Source: a virus
Strand: one strand, 5' to 3'
Virus record (IMG/VR): IMGVR_UViG_3300020171_000084
Location: 1-34,699 of that record
Length of the DNA: 34,699 nt
In this document: positions 28,747-34,699 of the stretch, piece by piece
Position numbering within the stretch: position 1 is the first letter of the stretch
Layout: every line of letters begins with the position of its first letter
Notes under the pieces: model-generated
Database searches by the model: none
What the model was told of the DNA's origin: nothing
Seen by the model: only the letters and a program-made list of their open reading frames with translations
Translations under genes and position numbers: made by a program

Positions 28747-28913
28747 TGGATGCTGAACATGGATATAGAAGCCATTGCTACGACTATAATATGGGAACTG
28801 CAAGACGTTCAGCGGATGAAGATGGGTATGATGAAAGAGAGTGCAGACTTAGAGAGCAATGGGAAGAGGAGGAAAAATATTATCAAGAATTAGAAAAGCA
28901 AAGGGAGGAATAA
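28746..28913 (+). CDS. Highly charged small protein, 55 aa
   Basis: ATG at 28746 overlaps the preceding stop (TAATG). The product MDAEHGYRSHCYDYNMGTAR continues RSADEDGYDERECRLREQWE and ends in a Glu/Lys helix (EEEKYYQELEKQREE). Its last bases lie in a 45-bp direct repeat. After the TAA, the frame continues in charged coding-like sequence (EYYRRQEAERE), which suggests that the gene was once longer and was interrupted. Confidence 0.5.
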   Translation: MDAEHGYRSHCYDYNMGTARRSADEDGYDERECRLREQWEEEEKYYQELEKQREE

Positions 28914-28948
28914 GAATATTATAGGCGTCAAGAAGCAGAAAGGGAAGA
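28904..28948. repeat. 45-bp direct repeat, left copy
   Basis: Identical over 45 bp to 29311-29355, at a distance of 407 bp. It spans the stop codon of the 55-aa gene. The two copies bracket the 97-aa gene, as expected if that segment was gained, or could be lost, by recombination between the repeats. Confidence 0.95.
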
Positions 28949-29058
28949 TGTCTGAATCAGTGAAAGAAATATCAGTACGGGGAATGAGAAGAACTCACGA
29001 TGAGATTATTGATAAGGAGAAAGGCGATGAGAGAAGAACTGATGCTGAAACTGCTTAA
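28948..29058 (+). CDS. Possible small charged peptide, 36 aa
   Basis: ATG at 28948 follows AGGGAAG. The frame MSESVKEISVRGMRRTHDEI continues IDKEKGDERRTDAETA and overlaps the next gene in another frame. Its charged, repeat-free sequence looks plausible, but the frame may be fortuitous. Confidence 0.3.
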   Translation: MSESVKEISVRGMRRTHDEIIDKEKGDERRTDAETA

Positions 29059-29320
29059 AGATGGTGAGTGTGTGGGATACGCATGGCATGGAATGCATTT
29101 TGAAGCAGGGTTTATGATTACTCTATGGTTTAATAGAATCCCAGACTTCAAAAATATTCTTCCTCTCAAAACAGAACCTAAACACGACTCCTTCGAGCAG
29201 GGCATAAAGGTTGATGATGAATGGGTATTCGGCGAGTTCCTTCCACTCTTAGTAGACGGCTTTATAGAGGATAAAGTATACCGATTTAGGCAGATAGGTC
29301 ATACGCAGAAGGAGGAATAA
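29027..29320 (+). CDS. Hypothetical protein in a repeat-bounded segment, 97 aa
   Basis: ATG at 29027 is chosen because AAGGAG lies 9 bases upstream; an in-frame ATG at 29000 lacks such a site. The product MREELMLKLLKDGECVGYAW continues HGMHFEAGFMITLWFNRIPD, then DDEWVFGEFLPLLVDGFIED and ends HTQKEE. Probably a small alpha/beta protein; no family recognised. It is bracketed by 45-bp direct repeats, the right copy beginning inside its last codons. Confidence 0.65.
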   Translation: MREELMLKLLKDGECVGYAWHGMHFEAGFMITLWFNRIPDFKNILPLKTEPKHDSFEQGIKVDDEWVFGEFLPLLVDGFIEDKVYRFRQIGHTQKEE

Positions 29321-29355
29321 GAATATTATAGGCGTCAAGAAGCAGAAAGGGAAGA
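29311..29355. repeat. 45-bp direct repeat, right copy
   Basis: Identical to 28904-28948. It covers the stop of the 97-aa gene and continues in a Glu-rich frame (EYYRRQEAEREEELEEDGR) that ends at TGA just before the next gene. Confidence 0.95.
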
Positions 29356-29376
29356 AGAACTTGAGGAGGATGGACG

Positions 29377-29535
29377 ATGATATGGCATGTAATTCCATTG
29401 AGTGATATAAAAGAACATATTGAGAAAACTACTTGCGATTGTCACCCATATTTAGAAGAACAGTCCAGTGGAGATTTTATATGTGTTCATAACAGTTATG
29501 ATGACAGAGAATATAGGGAGATAAGTGATGGATAA
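29377..29535 (+). CDS. Conserved-type small phage protein, 52 aa
   Basis: ATG at 29377 has GAGGAGG 8 bases upstream. The product MIWHVIPLSDIKEHIEKTTC continues DCHPYLEEQSSGDFICVHNS and ends YDDREYREISDG. From general knowledge this follows a recurring short phage protein (W-H-V-I-P...KEH, CxC.P, VHNSxDxRE) of unknown function. Overlaps the next gene by 8 bp. Confidence 0.7.
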   Translation: MIWHVIPLSDIKEHIEKTTCDCHPYLEEQSSGDFICVHNSYDDREYREISDG

Positions 29536-30130
29536 ATTCTATAATCTAACCGAAAAACAGGCTAAGTGTTTAGCTGATGAAAAGCCTGAGAAGCTCACGT
29601 TTCTTGCGATACTGCCGGAGCAACCATCGGTGGGCTACATCTACGACAATATTGTGCGATGTTTCCGCAATAATAGAGGCAATATGTATGAACCTAAACT
29701 CCCTTACCCACTCGGCTCAATCGTGAGGATGTGCCGTATAATAGCTAACCCAACTAACCGAGCCCTTCAATATGGGGAGTATGAAGTCACAGGCGGGAGA
29801 GTCTGTCGGGTGCAGGATGTAATATGGCAGACAACAGAAGCCGGCATACCATTCTACTTCACGGGGTGCAGCACAGAAAAGGAGTTTATTGATGAGTTTA
29901 ACGGCCGCTATTCCAAGCCCCGACCGAGACAGAAGAACGGTGTGGTTACTCATTATGAGTGTTGGTCTTATGATATAAATTCATGGGAGTCCCTTTATGG
30001 GGAAAGTGTAAATCTCATTAGAGCAATAAACACAGAATACTGGTTCTATTGGATGGATAGCAAGGGACGTTATCCCCTAATCATTCATGTCAATCCGTGG
30101 GTGCAGCTTATAGAAGGAGAAAGGCGATGA
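29528..30130 (+). CDS. ASCH/PUA-like domain protein, 200 aa
   Basis: ATG at 29528 overlaps the preceding gene; a GTG one codon earlier is possible. LPYPLGSIVRMCRIIAN near residue 58 and the terminal IIHVNPWVQLIEGERR match the start and the NPWVxxIE end of phage ASCH-fold proteins. The middle is longer than usual and holds YECWSYDINSWESL. ASCH domains are thought to bind RNA or nucleotides. Function in phages is unproven. It overlaps the MazG-like gene by 4 bp. Confidence 0.6.
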   Translation: MDKFYNLTEKQAKCLADEKPEKLTFLAILPEQPSVGYIYDNIVRCFRNNRGNMYEPKLPYPLGSIVRMCRIIANPTNRALQYGEYEVTGGRVCRVQDVIWQTTEAGIPFYFTGCSTEKEFIDEFNGRYSKPRPRQKNGVVTHYECWSYDINSWESLYGESVNLIRAINTEYWFYWMDSKGRYPLIIHVNPWVQLIEGERR

Positions 30131-30474
30131 CAGATAAAACAATCGAAAATGCAATTAAGCAACTCGCAGTAAATATTCACTCTACATCTAAAAAGAAGGG
30201 CTGGTGGGATGAAAACCGCAACGATGGAGAATGTATTGCGTTAATGCATTCCGAACTTTCCGAAGCACTTGAATGGTTACGAGATAAAAGTGATACCCGG
30301 GGAATGTCTGACCATATAAAAGATTATCAAGGCATTGAGGAAGAGCTTGCCGATGTTATTATCAGAGTCCTTGACTTTGCAGAAGCTCGTGGATTAGATG
30401 TTGCAGGGGCTATCATTGCTAAGATGGAATATAATGAGAGGCGTTCGTTCAAACATGGTGGTAAGAGGTTTTAG
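30127..30474 (+). CDS. MazG-like nucleotide pyrophosphohydrolase, 115 aa
   Basis: ATG at 30127 has AAGGAGAAAGGCG upstream. The metal site is visible as HSELSEALEW (41-50) and EEELADVIIRVLDF (71-84), the ExxE and ExxD pattern of the all-alpha NTP pyrophosphatase superfamily. The end KMEYNERRSFKHGGKRF matches the family's NxxRxxxHGKxF tail. It hydrolyses NTPs or dNTPs to monophosphates and may lower alarmone or modify nucleotide pools in infection. Confidence 0.85.
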   Translation: MTDKTIENAIKQLAVNIHSTSKKKGWWDENRNDGECIALMHSELSEALEWLRDKSDTRGMSDHIKDYQGIEEELADVIIRVLDFAEARGLDVAGAIIAKMEYNERRSFKHGGKRF

Positions 30475-30497
30475 CAGCTTGCGGAAGGAGAAAGAAG

Positions 30498-31184
30498 ATG
30501 AGCATAATAGCGAAGGAAGAGATGCTCAGTAAAATCAGGGAGCAAGACAAAATTATCAGAGCTATGGCTGAGGAGTTAAAAGACTCCGTAAAGTGTGACT
30601 ACTGTCATGAGCACAATAACGAAACTTGCATATATGAAACTCCACGCCCAAAATGTCCTACTACAGATGAGATAATAAAACACTTTACGAATCTTGAAGC
30701 TATTGAAAACAGGAGAAAGATAATGAGCAATATAGTGAAGGAACGGATAAGGTTTGTGAAGATTGGAAAGCGTCTTGAAGCTATTGAAAAGTGGATAGTG
30801 AATGAAGATACCAAACTCAAGGGGATAGAGAGGTATACCGTAGACATGGAGATACGCTTACTCGAAATCGAAAAGTGGAAGATTATCGAGGATGCCAGAC
30901 GGGGAGGAGAAGAGCAAAAGCCTCTGATTGGAGATTACGACCCTGTGTTTTGCCAAGATATGGATGAAGCTACCCATGGCTTTAACCCGGAATTTGAGCC
31001 GGGGGATTATGTGTGGGATGGAAAGGAAGTTATAAAAATTGTTATGAAACAATGGCCTTACTCTTACCCTGATAATTGGGTACTCGCAACAGCAGACCAA
31101 ATCAGGGAGTATCATAGTTTTGATATCGGCGGAACCATTATGCCTGTGCTGGATAAGGAGAAATATTCGGAGGTGCGCTCATAG
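30498..31184 (+). CDS. Coiled-coil protein with Cys cluster, 228 aa
   Basis: ATG at 30498 has GGAGAAAGAAG upstream. Residues 1-30 are helical. CDYCHEHNNETCIYETPRPK gives a Cys/His cluster near residues 33-54. Residues 70-130 form a long charged coiled coil (RIRFVKIGKRLEAIEKWIVN). The C-terminal part is a small soluble domain (PEFEPGDYVWDGKEVIKIVM). It may be a fusion of two smaller genes, since a second ATG with AGGAG site lies at 30,723. No family is recognised. Confidence 0.65.
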   Translation: MSIIAKEEMLSKIREQDKIIRAMAEELKDSVKCDYCHEHNNETCIYETPRPKCPTTDEIIKHFTNLEAIENRRKIMSNIVKERIRFVKIGKRLEAIEKWIVNEDTKLKGIERYTVDMEIRLLEIEKWKIIEDARRGGEEQKPLIGDYDPVFCQDMDEATHGFNPEFEPGDYVWDGKEVIKIVMKQWPYSYPDNWVLATADQIREYHSFDIGGTIMPVLDKEKYSEVRS

Positions 31185-31258
31185 TACACATTATATTTGC
31201 AGTTATCGGGTGGTGCATCGTTGGACTTATGGTGCTGACATTACTGAGAGGTGAATAA
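31181..31258 (+). CDS. Possible transmembrane peptide with ATA start, 25 aa
   Basis: GGAGG lies 7 bases before ATA at 31181, and the frame then reads a membrane helix: VHIIFAVIGWCIVGLMVLTL, ending LRGE. No ATG, GTG or TTG precedes the helix in this frame. Position at the end of the early block would suit a small lysis or membrane peptide. The unusual start makes the call weak. Confidence 0.3.
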   Translation: MVHIIFAVIGWCIVGLMVLTLLRGE

Positions 31259-31304
31259 GTAGTAAGTAGTGAGTAGTAAGTAGTGAGTAGTATTGAGTAG
31301 TACT
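31257..31304. repeat. AGTAGTGAGT-type tandem repeat
   Basis: AAGTAGT and GAGTAGT units alternate through 31257-31304 after the last early gene. No reading frame of interest lies within. It leads into a boxA-like sequence and the convergent terminator. Confidence 0.8.
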
Positions 31305-31308
31305 GTAT

Positions 31309-31320
31309 TGCTCTTTGACA
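31309..31320 (+). promoter_or_regulatory. boxA-like sequence
   Basis: TGCTCTTTGACA differs by one base from the boxA of rRNA operons (TGCTCTTTAACA), where NusB/NusE bind nascent RNA to prevent termination. It lies 54 bases ahead of the terminator at 31,374 on the early strand. It may be fortuitous. Confidence 0.3.
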
Positions 31321-31373
31321 AGTAGGTTGTTAGCCGACAATCAAGTGAATGGTTGACATGAATAAATTATAAC

Positions 31374-31412
31374 GGGGGTGCTTGGGTGAAGGAACCAACA
31401 CCCCCTGTTTTA
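31374..31412. terminator. Convergent stem-loop terminator
   Basis: GGGGGTG (31374-31380) pairs with CACCCCC (31399-31405), and TTGG/CCAA extends the stem; TGTTTTAT follows on the plus strand. It lies between the last rightward gene and the end of the leftward holin-like gene and can serve both. Confidence 0.8.
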
Positions 31413-31415
31413 TAC

Positions 31416-31688
31416 TCAGGTTGTTTTCTTTTTAAGTAAAGGAGCACCCGCTTCTATAGCTTCGATAACTTCCTTTCCGATAATGGCGTACTCTTCTTTT
31501 GTGAGGGACTTGCCTCCGGGGGACTTAAGGTCTCTGCCCTTCAGATATACCTGCCCTATGTCCACTATTTCCTTGTAGAATGTAGAGTATCTCTTCCACT
31601 GAGATAAACCCAGCGCAGCTATACCGCAAATAATAGCCTGCACAATCGGGTTAGTAAATATTTTCAATGCCAAATTAACAGCTTCCAT
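31416..31688 (-). CDS. Holin-like single-span membrane protein, 90 aa
   Basis: ATG at 31688 has AGGAGGGG 5 bases upstream. Residues 11-31 (FTNPIVQAIICGIAALGLSQ) form one membrane helix. A Lys/Glu-rich amphipathic cytoplasmic tail follows (KSLTKEEYAIIGKEVIEAIE) with a poly-Lys end (LLKKKTT). A small membrane protein directly behind an endolysin-type gene suggests a holin. A single span would make it a class III or pinholin-like type. Role inferred from context. Confidence 0.55.
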   Translation of the reverse strand: MEAVNLALKIFTNPIVQAIICGIAALGLSQWKRYSTFYKEIVDIGQVYLKGRDLKSPGGKSLTKEEYAIIGKEVIEAIEAGAPLLKKKTT

Positions 31689-31699
31689 AATTACCCCTC

Positions 31700-31935
31700 C
31701 TAATTATTAAGAAGTTCAAAATGTGGTCTATCCACAAGTTTTCCTGCTTCATCCCATAGTACCCCATTATTGTTCCAATCATGCCCCCATCGTATGCGTA
31801 TATCGAATGCGTATGCAGCCATGAGCATGTAACCTGCAAGCATAGCCATCTCTTCGTAAGCATCCCACATATCTTAATTAAGTTTGGATGAACATTGATT
31901 AGTTTACTGTCGCTGTGGTCTCCGAACTTTGGCAT
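31700..31935 (-). pseudogene. Broken M15 endolysin gene with internal deletion
   Basis: ATG at 31935 keeps a good AAGGAG site and starts MPKFGDHSDSKLINVHPNLI, the usual N-terminus of phage M15 (VanY/CwlK-type) endolysins. The matching C-terminus lies in another frame (31870-31700): MWDAYEEMAMLAGYMLMAAY, AFDIRIRWGHDWNNNG and VDRPHFELLNN. The middle of the family, about 60 residues with the SxHxxGxAxD zinc site, is absent. The junction is near 31,870-31,880. Translation from the ATG reads out of frame to 31,675. The gene cannot make an active enzyme as it stands. Confidence 0.75.
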
Positions 31936-31956
31936 AATTATAACTCCTTAGAAGCC

Positions 31957-34699
31957 TTAGAAGCCCTCGAATCCCTTGAATCCAGAGAATGACTTGAACG
32001 GGGAGACTCCATGTGTGGTGCGCCCTTTTGGGGTACGCTCTCGTTTCACCTTAAACAGTAACTCCTTATAACCACCATTTTCATCACTTATTGCTTTCTG
32101 TACATCTCTACCAGCGAGATACCCAGGAACAAACATACCGTATGAAGTGAACAAATTCTTCTTAGCCTTCGCATGTATGTATGGATCATCACTCCATATA
32201 TTTACCATTGATGAAAACATCTGTACACCCGGCGAAGGTCTCATTGAAAATACACCTGACTTAACTCCCATAGGCGCATCCTTATCACGAACGATACCAA
32301 GTGATTCACTGTAATCGAGTCCCATTGTTTTCTCGATAGTGCCAACTACCAGACCAAGACCCACAAAATGTTTTATTAATCCTGCTCGTGTATTTACAGG
32401 AAGTTTTAGTTTGCCCGTCTTATCCCATCCGGGTGTACCCTTGACAAGACGACTACCCATATCAGAAAGATATTTACTAAAATAATTCATCGGGTATGAC
32501 TGCAACTTAAATGCTGCTTTCGAAGCGGGGTTTTGGAATACACCGGGCAGTCCAGTAGCATGATAGATAAACTGAGTATGACTGACTACCCAATCTATTT
32601 CTTTACCCACCATGACCCTCTCTTCTTCGGAAAGATACTCACGCCAATTAGCTTTACCTGCTTTTTTTGCGGTAGCTCTAAGTGTTTTACCCTCTTCAGT
32701 TCCCCAATTTATACCCTGCTTACCGTACCCTAACCCATCACCATTGATATATTTAATGGTTTGGAAATAGGTTGCTTTCGCCGCAGTCTCAACATTAAAC
32801 ACATGCGACTTGGCAAACATAGAATAGGCTGCTTCTTCTACACTGCCTTGTGACAGTTTCATACCTTCTTCTGCACTTATCTTTGACACATTAAAGGTAG
32901 CAGACTTACCTGTAATTTCATGATATTGAATAGGCATATCTTTTGCTCGTACTGTCATTGCCTTAGCAAGAGAACCTGTATCGGTATAACCATGTACATA
33001 CAAACTCTGCATCATATTACGTATCGCAAGTTTTGGTCTACCAGCTATATATGCACGGCTAACAGACTTACCGAACCAATTCGAAACAACATCTGCGGGT
33101 CTTGTTGATACATCCCTGTTAAACTTATTCATAATTGATTCAACAGCTTGCCCTACTTTGTTGTTCTTCATAAATCCATACAGTGACCTGTTGGCCGCAT
33201 CAGTTAGTTCAGTAGGTCTGCCAGCTACAAACACATTAGCAAACAGAGCTATGCTATCAGCAGCTTCCTTAGACATTTCGCCACCTGCCCTCATCACATT
33301 TGTTCGAGCCTTGAGTAATTCGATGGGCTTATGCAACCAAATAGTTTTCAAGTCAAAACGTACCATTGCCATCAGAGCTTTCTCAACATCGGTTTCGTAT
33401 CCTTCTGCTCCGGTGCGTTCCTTTAGGAAGTTCTGTGATAGCTTGGAAACTCTTTTGACCGGTGGGGTAAACACACTTGCTATCTCTCCGGCTGGTGCAG
33501 CCCCTAAATTCTTCTCCGCTTCTGATACCTTAAAGATATGCGCAACGTACCCCTTGATACCCTTGATAGGTTTCTGCCCTGAGTCTTCGAGTGTCCGGTT
33601 CATCCGTTCCATAAAAAACCTTGTCATCTTGCGTAACTGAGTGAACGTTGATTTTTGGTCTAAGTTCAAACCATTACGCATCTCGTTGAGTTCTTTACCG
33701 CTTTGTGTATCGAGCATCTGGAATAGCAAGTCTCTCTGTTTCACCTGAGTGTTAGCCTTGAACGCTCCAAACTTTTGACCAAGTGTAACCTTACTTGCAT
33801 CATCCCATTGACCCAGTAGATTCTTTACTGCTTTGCTGAACTTAGCTTCTGTTACTGATAACATCATTGATGCGTGTTTGAGATTGTCCGTTAGGTCTGA
33901 GGCACCAGTTCGGAATATTGCTTCATCTATAGGTGTAAGAGTTCTGCCAAGAAGACCCAGCCCTTTGATACCACCAATGTCAACTCCACCCGTCACCTGA
34001 TTCATTGCCTCAACGCGGATGAATTCCCATACTTTTTGTGCTTCATCACGAGTAATACCTTCAAGTGACGATGTACGGTCTTTTGTAATACTCATTATCT
34101 CTGTCTTGAGTTCGCTTTCCATCTTGAGCAGGTCACCGCCAGCCTTAACTTTTTCATACTGAGACTTAGGCCATTGCTGACCTTTCTTAGACTGAACATA
34201 GAATGGGTCACCACCCTTTTTCTTACCAATAATCAACGGTTTCTTTTTCGCAAGAGCATACAATGATTCTATCTCTGTTGGTAACGGCCCACTATTGAAT
34301 TCAGTAAGTAACTTAGCAAAATCACCTGTTCGCATTGACTTTTCAACATCTATCAAGACGTTTCTGTTCAGTTTCTTTACTACCTCTCCACGCTCTTTCC
34401 AGCCACGAGATGCTAAACCACCCATTGCCATACCTGTTAAGAACGTTGTTGCCATCTCTTCCTTTGTGAAGTTCTCACCCTCCGTTACTTTTCCTATGGA
34501 CTCAGCCAGTAAGAATGATGTACCACCAGAAACCATCTGTTTTAGTGGATGTGAAAGCGTAAATACAGACTGTCCCATACCAAAGATTGAGCCTTGTGCG
34601 AATCCACTTATACCTGCTACCCCGGCTTCATACAAATTTACATCATTCTCTTTCACTTGCTCAACAAACTTCTCAGCAATATCATGAGCACCAAAGAGT
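31957..34699 (-). CDS. Very large internal virion/ejection protein, N-terminus beyond right edge
   Basis: The frame is open to the right edge (LFGAHDIAEKFVEQV precedes the first GTG at 34656), so the start lies outside; over 910 codons are visible. The visible N-terminal part has Gly-rich hydrophobic stretches (VAGISGFAQGSIFGMG; FLTGMAMGGLASRG). Then come long helical regions and a C-terminus of SPFKSFSGFKGFEGF repeats. Size, helical content and place beside the lysis genes resemble internal ejection proteins of T7-like and other podoviruses, or large polyvalent-type proteins. No lytic motif was recognised in the visible part. Confidence 0.6.
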   Translation of the reverse strand, partial: LFGAHDIAEKFVEQVKENDVNLYEAGVAGISGFAQGSIFGMGQSVFTLSHPLKQMVSGGTSFLLAESIGKVTEGENFTKEEMATTFLTGMAMGGLASRGWKERGEVVKKLNRNVLIDVEKSMRTGDFAKLLTEFNSGPLPTEIESLYALAKKKPLIIGKKKGGDPFYVQSKKGQQWPKSQYEKVKAGGDLLKMESELKTEIMSITKDRTSSLEGITRDEAQKVWEFIRVEAMNQVTGGVDIGGIKGLGLLGRTLTPIDEAIFRTGASDLTDNLKHASMMLSVTEAKFSKAVKNLLGQWDDASKVTLGQKFGAFKANTQVKQRDLLFQMLDTQSGKELNEMRNGLNLDQKSTFTQLRKMTRFFMERMNRTLEDSGQKPIKGIKGYVAHIFKVSEAEKNLGAAPAGEIASVFTPPVKRVSKLSQNFLKERTGAEGYETDVEKALMAMVRFDLKTIWLHKPIELLKARTNVMRAGGEMSKEAADSIALFANVFVAGRPTELTDAANRSLYGFMKNNKVGQAVESIMNKFNRDVSTRPADVVSNWFGKSVSRAYIAGRPKLAIRNMMQSLYVHGYTDTGSLAKAMTVRAKDMPIQYHEITGKSATFNVSKISAEEGMKLSQGSVEEAAYSMFAKSHVFNVETAAKATYFQTIKYINGDGLGYGKQGINWGTEEGKTLRATAKKAGKANWREYLSEEERVMVGKEIDWVVSHTQFIYHATGLPGVFQNPASKAAFKLQSYPMNYFSKYLSDMGSRLVKGTPGWDKTGKLKLPVNTRAGLIKHFVGLGLVVGTIEKTMGLDYSESLGIVRDKDAPMGVKSGVFSMRPSPGVQMFSSMVNIWSDDPYIHAKAKKNLFTSYGMFVPGYLAGRDVQKAISDENGGYKELLFKVKRERTPKGRTTHGVSPFKSFSGFKGFEGF

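Noticed and set aside
31675-31935. An intact 86-residue gene from the ATG at 31935
   Set aside because: Only its first 22 or so residues match the M15 family; after the deletion point the frame is shifted and the true C-terminus is read in another frame.
1-34699. Genome-wide stop-codon recoding
   Set aside because: Genes end cleanly with TAA, TAG and TGA with close downstream starts; the two frames interrupted by TAA are better explained by decay or local readthrough.

Overview
The window is a continuous stretch of a tailed double-stranded DNA phage (Caudoviricetes) or of a prophage-like element. No rRNA, tRNA, integrase or CRISPR array was seen. The virion genes (small and large terminase, portal, scaffold, HK97-type capsid, adaptor and nozzle-like tail proteins, and a very large probable internal virion protein) suggest a short-tailed, podovirus-like particle, but that morphology is an inference. 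The host cannot be named. Genes are preceded by strong AGGAGG-type ribosome sites, several start with TTG, and promoters are of the TTGACA-17-TATATT type, which argues against a typical Bacteroidetes host.

Layout: both ends of the window lie inside leftward (minus-strand) structural genes, so the genome continues on both sides and may be circularly permuted relative to this cut. From about 14.95 kb leftward to base 1 runs the late block: HNH endonuclease, a ribbon-helix-helix-like small protein, a zincin-like protein, a metallophosphoesterase, TerS, TerL, a small membrane protein, portal, scaffold, major capsid protein, a propeller-like surface protein, a secreted-type GxGAG-repeat protein, small virion proteins, adaptor, and a nozzle-like protein cut by the left edge. 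The other late segment enters from the right edge: the large internal protein, a broken M15 endolysin gene and a holin-like membrane protein, ending at about 31.4 kb.

Between them, from 15.2 to 31.3 kb, lies the rightward early block. It begins with a DNA methyltransferase and a RepA/DnaB-like ATPase with a C-terminal HTH. A 1.4 kb gene-poor stretch (17.9-19.4 kb) follows, dense in tandem repeats, palindromes and hairpins; it is the best candidate for an origin or regulatory region. Next comes an island of small genes separated by hairpins (19.4-21.3 kb) that carries an intact M15-type peptidase, then a long tightly packed run of small accessory genes. Inside that run are a recombination/repair module (AAA_24-type ATPase, a DUF669-like putative ssDNA-binding protein, an ERCC4-fold nuclease), a PD-(D/E)XK-type nuclease of the MmcB kind, an ASCH-like protein and a MazG-like pyrophosphohydrolase. 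The two blocks converge on a strong stem-loop terminator at 31.37-31.41 kb.

Points deserving attention: an endolysin gene carrying an internal, out-of-frame deletion that removes its catalytic HxxxxxxD region; a TerL gene with no ordinary start codon for its N-terminal region, overlapping TerS; two arrays of palindromic operator-like sites; a GC-rich structured region with an 11-bp perfect hairpin; and many short tandem repeats whose unit length is a multiple of three inside genes but usually not between genes.
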